64,000 nt of DNA. Source: a gamma proteobacterium endosymbiont of Lamellibrachia anaximandri (GTDB taxonomy: Bacteria; Pseudomonadota; Gammaproteobacteria; Chromatiales; Chromatiaceae). The stretch covers positions 1 to 64,000 of the forward strand of contig JAESPE010000008.1 in assembly GCA_016756835.1 (NCBI GenBank), written 5' to 3'. Within the stretch, counting starts at the first letter, position 1. Each line of letters starts with the position of its first letter. Of the stretch, positions 58,679-64,000 are shown one piece after another. Below the pieces are notes generated by a model. The model did not search any database and was not told where the DNA came from. It saw nothing but the letters and a program-made list of their open reading frames with translations. Both the position numbers and the translations under genes were made by a program.

Positions 58679-59098
58679 TTATCGCAACGCGGCTACTTGA
58701 TAGCTGCCGTTGACATCATTGAAGTTCAGCAGATCGACAGAGAGCTGATTCACATCGGTTGAGACCTGTGCGAGCTGATTTTTCGCCTGAATATGGGTCT
58801 GCTGCTTGACTGCGGCGTAGACCAGGCCGCCAGGGGCAAGAATAGTGATGGCGACATCGAGGACTCCAAAGGCACCTTTCTCTACGCGTTGCTGAAGTGC
58901 GATTTGCTGGTTTTTCAGATTTTGTTGCAGGTTACGAAGCTGTTTCGACAGAGCTGAAGTGTCTACCGTTCTGAGACTGGTGCAGAAACCCTCTTTATCG
59001 ACGGTCAGGGTCCGCTCTTCTGCGAGTATGCAGGTCGAGGCGGTACTAATCGCAAGCAACAGGGCCAAGCTCAAGGATTTTTGTCTCAGGTTGTTCAT
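58679..59098 (-). CDS. Hypothetical exported protein
   Basis: Signal peptide MNNLRQKSLSLALLLAISTASTCILA; helical LRNLQQNLKNQQIALQQRV. Confidence 0.65.
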   Translation of the reverse strand: MNNLRQKSLSLALLLAISTASTCILAEERTLTVDKEGFCTSLRTVDTSALSKQLRNLQQNLKNQQIALQQRVEKGAFGVLDVAITILAPGGLVYAAVKQQTHIQAKNQLAQVSTDVNQLSVDLLNFNDVNGSYQVAALR

Positions 59099-59257
59099 GT
59101 TGGTTGCCTCTGCGAAGTCGTTACCGGATCTAATTGTCCTCTCCCTGGTTTTATCCCTCTCCTGTGATTCCAGATTACGGCCGAACACAGGAATATTTAG
59201 GAACTACTTCACATTGAGTCGGCAGAACGGCCGGAATCTGAAACTCGGGTCACAAAA

Positions 59258-60643
59258 CTAAGAGATGCTGGGGAACACTTTTCCTGGGTTGAGAATATTT
59301 CGCGGATCGAACTGCCGTTTGATACAACGCATCAGTTCCAGGGTAATCGGATCGATCTCACGATCGATATAGGGCTGTTTGACCAGGCCGATACCATGTT
59401 CACCGGAGAGGGTGCCGCCGAGGCTCAGGGTCAGATCGAAAAGGCGGCTCAGGCACATCTCGCCAAGGCTCATCTGTTCAGGGTCATCCGGGTCTAACAG
59501 CAGGTTGACATGGATATTGCCATTTCCGGCATGGCCGAAGTTGATGATGGTGATGCCGGTGTCAGCGGAGAGTCTCTCCAGACCGCCTATCAGATCGGGG
59601 ATACGCGAGACGGGCACCACCACGTCCTCATTGATCTTTTTGGGCGCCACATTGCGCAATGCCGGTGAGAGCGCCTTGCGGGTCTTCCAGAGTGAAACGA
59701 CTGCCTCTGTTGTCTCTGCAGTGTGTATCTCCAGCAGTCCAGGATTGGACGCCGCTTCCGAGATGGCGGCGGTCTCATCCTCAATGCTGTGTGCGGGACC
59801 GTCCACCTCGATCATCAACAGGGCACCCACCGCGGGATCGAGTTCGAGATCCGAAAAGCTCCGTACCATCGCCAGTGCCGCACCGTCCATGAACTCCAGC
59901 GCACAGGGGGTGACAGGCTGTGCCATGATGGCGGAGACCGCATGGGCGGCGGCGTGAATATCTTTGTAACTGGCCTGCAGGGTCCGTTTGGTCTCCGGCA
60001 GCGGAGTCAGCTTGAGGGTGGCTTCTGTTATCAGACCCAGCGTACCCTCGGAACCGATCAGCAGGCGGGTGAGGTCGTAACCCACCACGCCCTTGGTGGT
60101 GTTGACCCCGGTGTGGATGGTTTGACCGTTGCCGAGGACCGCCCTGAGGCCGAGGGTGTTCTCGCGGGGTGTTCCATATTTTACCGCCCGGGGACCCGCG
60201 GAATTGTAGGCAAGGTTTCCGCCGATGGTGCAGATTGATGCGCTGGTTGGGTCTGGTGGCCAGAAAAACCCCTTTTCCGCCAGTGCCGTCTGCAGCATCT
60301 GATTGGTAACCCCTGGCTCCACCCTGACCAGGCGGTTGTCGGGATCTATCTCCAGGATACGATTCATGCGCTCCAGGGAGAGCAGGACGCCGCCCTTGAT
60401 GGGTACAGTGGCACCGGTGGTACCGGTTCCCGTGCCTCTGGCAACCAGGCTGATCCGCTGTTCGTGGCAGAAACGGGCGAGTGCCGCCACCTGCGAGTGT
60501 TCGGTGGCGAAGACCACCGCTTGCGGCATTGCCTGCAGGCGGCTGTTATCGTAGCCGTAGGGCAGGCAGTCGGCGGGGTCGGTGAGTACCGAGTCGTTGC
60601 CGACGATCCCCGCCAGGGCCTTGCGCAGTGGTGAGGTGTTCAA
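59258..60643 (-). CDS. FAD-linked oxidase, GlcD / D-lactate dehydrogenase family
   Basis: [62 protein letters not shown]. Confidence 0.93.
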   Translation of the reverse strand: MNTSPLRKALAGIVGNDSVLTDPADCLPYGYDNSRLQAMPQAVVFATEHSQVAALARFCHEQRISLVARGTGTGTTGATVPIKGGVLLSLERMNRILEIDPDNRLVRVEPGVTNQMLQTALAEKGFFWPPDPTSASICTIGGNLAYNSAGPRAVKYGTPRENTLGLRAVLGNGQTIHTGVNTTKGVVGYDLTRLLIGSEGTLGLITEATLKLTPLPETKRTLQASYKDIHAAAHAVSAIMAQPVTPCALEFMDGAALAMVRSFSDLELDPAVGALLMIEVDGPAHSIEDETAAISEAASNPGLLEIHTAETTEAVVSLWKTRKALSPALRNVAPKKINEDVVVPVSRIPDLIGGLERLSADTGITIINFGHAGNGNIHVNLLLDPDDPEQMSLGEMCLSRLFDLTLSLGGTLSGEHGIGLVKQPYIDREIDPITLELMRCIKRQFDPRNILNPGKVFPSIS

Positions 60644-60655
60644 CCTGGGTTCAAT

Positions 60656-61240
60656 CTAGATGTACTCGAAGACCCGCACCACCCGGCGAACGCCGCTGAT
60701 GTGACGGACCAGTTCGGTCACTGCATCGCCTTCGGCCTGGGTGAGGAGTCCCATCAGAAAGACAACGCCGCGCTCCGTGACGACCTTGACCCGTAGGGTA
60801 TCAAAATCGGGCAGGTCGACACCGGTCAGTTTGAATTTCACCTCGGTGGTGAGGGCCGAATCGCGGGTCCGCTCTCCAATGGAGGCTGCAGTACCGATCT
60901 CCAGTTCATTGACCACCCGGCGGACACGTTCAACGCCTTTTACCATCTGCTCCGCCTTGGCACGGATCGCATCTGTCTCGGCCTGGCCGGTGAGCAGCAG
61001 CACCATGTTATAACTGGTGACGCTGATTTTGCTGTGTTCGTTGAGATAGTCATCGCTGCCGAGCCGCTCCATCGCTTTTAGTTCGATGGATTGATCTTCC
61101 ACGATGACACCGGCAGTGCGGCGATCATGGGCCACACTGGCTGTGGTGGCCGCGCCGCCGACGATGACAGCGGCGCAGCCTTGCAGCAGCGAACCGGTGA
61201 GCAGGACGATGGCGAGGATGATCGATTTTGATTGCTGCAT
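60656..61240 (-). CDS. dolP: Dual BON-domain lipoprotein (DolP/YraP-like)
   Basis: Lipobox LTGSLLQGCAA; two BON-like domains; position after SIS-domain gene. Confidence 0.85.
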   Translation of the reverse strand: MQQSKSIILAIVLLTGSLLQGCAAVIVGGAATTASVAHDRRTAGVIVEDQSIELKAMERLGSDDYLNEHSKISVTSYNMVLLLTGQAETDAIRAKAEQMVKGVERVRRVVNELEIGTAASIGERTRDSALTTEVKFKLTGVDLPDFDTLRVKVVTERGVVFLMGLLTQAEGDAVTELVRHISGVRRVVRVFEYI

Positions 61241-61241
61241 T

Positions 61242-62213
<972 letters not shown>

Positions 62214-62217
<4 letters not shown>

Positions 62218-63998
62218 GGCCTCTGTGGGGCCGCGCTTGGGGTAACGGATGTTTCAACTGTCTCTTGAGGCATGTTGTCTGTCGTGATTGTAGTGGACTC
62301 GTCAGGTAAGCCCTGGATTGGTTGATTAGAGGATGGCATGTTTTCCGGTACCTCCATGCGGGGAGCGAAGCCGCTTATCCTGACTTTGCCATTCGCCATT
62401 TCAGCCCATGCGAGCTGGCGGTGTAGTCGGTTTGAGGTATCGATGTAGAGGTTGCCGGTTTTGCCGTCCTGTGTGAGTCCCGGTTGATCGCTCAGCTGTT
62501 GCAGGTGGGGCAGCAGATTGAAGGCATCAATGCCCATGGCGTAGAGCCGGGTATAACGCTCTTCGACTCCCGGCAGAAGCTTCGCCAGACTACTGCGTGA
62601 CAGGGGTTGCTGATGGTCATCTTCCAGCAGCCAGGGAATGTCGACAAATTTGATCTTGCCGATATCCTTGTCTTTCTCCTGCGCCTGTTTGCCGCTGAAG
62701 ATGTGGGAGGTGGCATAGACCGGCAGATCCCCAGCATGGTGGAACTGCAGTTGAGGACGCAGCTGTCGTGCCTTTTGCGGGCGGGCGGCGAGGAAGATGA
62801 AGTCGGCATCTGCCCGGCGCCTCGGTTCGTATTCCAAAGACTCCCCCAGTATCTGTTGCACTGCCTGCTTGCGGGCGTTGCTCTCATCGATATTGAGCAG
62901 TTTTCGGATGGGAGCGGAGAAATCGTTCTCCTTGGCGGTGTAGGACTGCTGTTCGACTGCCCGGCCGCCAAGTGATTCCCAACGTTCCCGAAAACTTTCA
63001 TAGATCCGGTCGCCCCAGCTTCCCGTTGGCGTCAGTACCAAGGCGTTGCCGAAACCATCGAGCCAGGCGCGTTCGGCTACCTGCTCAGCTTCATCCTCTG
63101 GCGAGAGGCCAAACTGGTAGAAGTTTGTGGATGGATGGGGCTCGCCGTTTGTACGGTTGAGGGCAAGCAACGGGATCTCGAAGCTTTCCTTTTGCAGCAG
63201 GGCCTTGAGCGCTGCCTTATTGATCGGTCCGACCGCCATTTTTGCGCCTTGGTCGATCGCCAGCTGATAGATATCGATGATCTTGGTGGGGTCGCTGCTG
63301 TCATAAAAACGCAGTTCAGGACGGCTGTTGGCCGGTCGCTGATACCAGGCCGACATGAATCCGTCGCGCGCGGCGGCAGCCACTTTGGCGTATGGACCGG
63401 TACGGGGCAGGAGTATTGCGATGTGACTGACCTGCTCAAGCAGAGCCTTGTCCTGATCGAAATAGCCGACAAGCAGTGACGGGAGGGCGGGATGGTTTTG
63501 GTACTCCTCCCGCCAGGCATCCAATCGTGTCTCGACAACGGCTGGGTCGTCGCCACGATTCTTGACGATCCGGGCAAGGTCCATCCAGCCGCCCAAGGTG
63601 CCTGGTGGATCCGGCTGCAGCAGTGCCAGTGCAGTATCGGTCATTGCGGAGAGGGTCTGAATCAGCATGGCCTGATTCTTCAGGCGACGCTCGGGGTCGA
63701 GCAATAACATATCGAGTTCGCCCAGCTCCCGGGCGCTCTCCAGCAGATTGCCAACGAGGCGAAAACTCTCCGCAACGTTTTTGTGGAACCGCTGGCGCAG
63801 ACCGAGAGAGCTTTCTGGACCTGGGGGAGGTTGCATCAGGTCCAGTGCCTGATCGACCTGGCCCAGTTGCAACAGTCTTTCTGCCTGCAGCATACGCAGC
63901 CGCAGGATGAACTCTGCATCGCTGCCGGGGCTGCGGATCTCATTGGTCAGGGATTCACTCTTTTCCCAATTACCCGCCTTGGCCCATGTTTCCGCCGC
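62214..63998 (-). CDS. lpoA: Penicillin-binding protein activator LpoA-like, 5' end truncated by window edge
   Basis: HIAILLPRTGPYAKVAAAARDGFMSAWYQ; frame remains open past ORF start 63893 to window end; upstream of yraN. Confidence 0.88.
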
Positions 63999-64000
63999 CT

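Overview
The 64 kb window is gene-dense chromosome from a flagellated gammaproteobacterium. It carries form II RuBisCO (cbbM), cbbQ/cbbO, a LysR/CbbR-type regulator and phosphoribulokinase, so an autotrophic, probably sulfur-oxidising or symbiont-related organism is likely (inference). Housekeeping blocks include ffh-rpsP-rimM-trmD-rplS, sbcB, nadA, a DAHP synthase gene, dxs, gloB, and lpoA-yraN-diaA/gmhA-dolP. A late flagellar block (fliC-flaG-fliD-fliS-fliT-like) has recognisable sigma-28 and sigma-54 promoter candidates. Accessory content includes three HDOD proteins, three GGDEF-type proteins, one IS1595-family insertion sequence, a K+ channel with a separate RCK-like partner, a pentaheme cytochrome c, a PEP-CTERM protein, a dynamin-like GTPase and an RND efflux pump. 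Observations most worth follow-up: (1) two adjacent predicted secreted proteins sharing a degenerate FRPL-type motif, followed by an orphan ParA-type ATPase; (2) an RND permease with an approximately 300-aa low-complexity tail ending in a Lys/Ala-rich histone-H1-like segment; (3) a diguanylate cyclase gene between cbbM and cbbR with a single in-frame TAG inside its GG(D/E)EF motif and an otherwise intact reading frame beyond it; (4) a sigma-54-type promoter plus upstream dyad in front of the PEP-CTERM gene; (5) two flavours of 26-nt REP-like palindromes whose arms covary around a common core; (6) several long perfect palindromes and dispersed repeat elements. No tRNA, rRNA or CRISPR array was recognised. 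All family assignments come from reading motifs, not from database searches.
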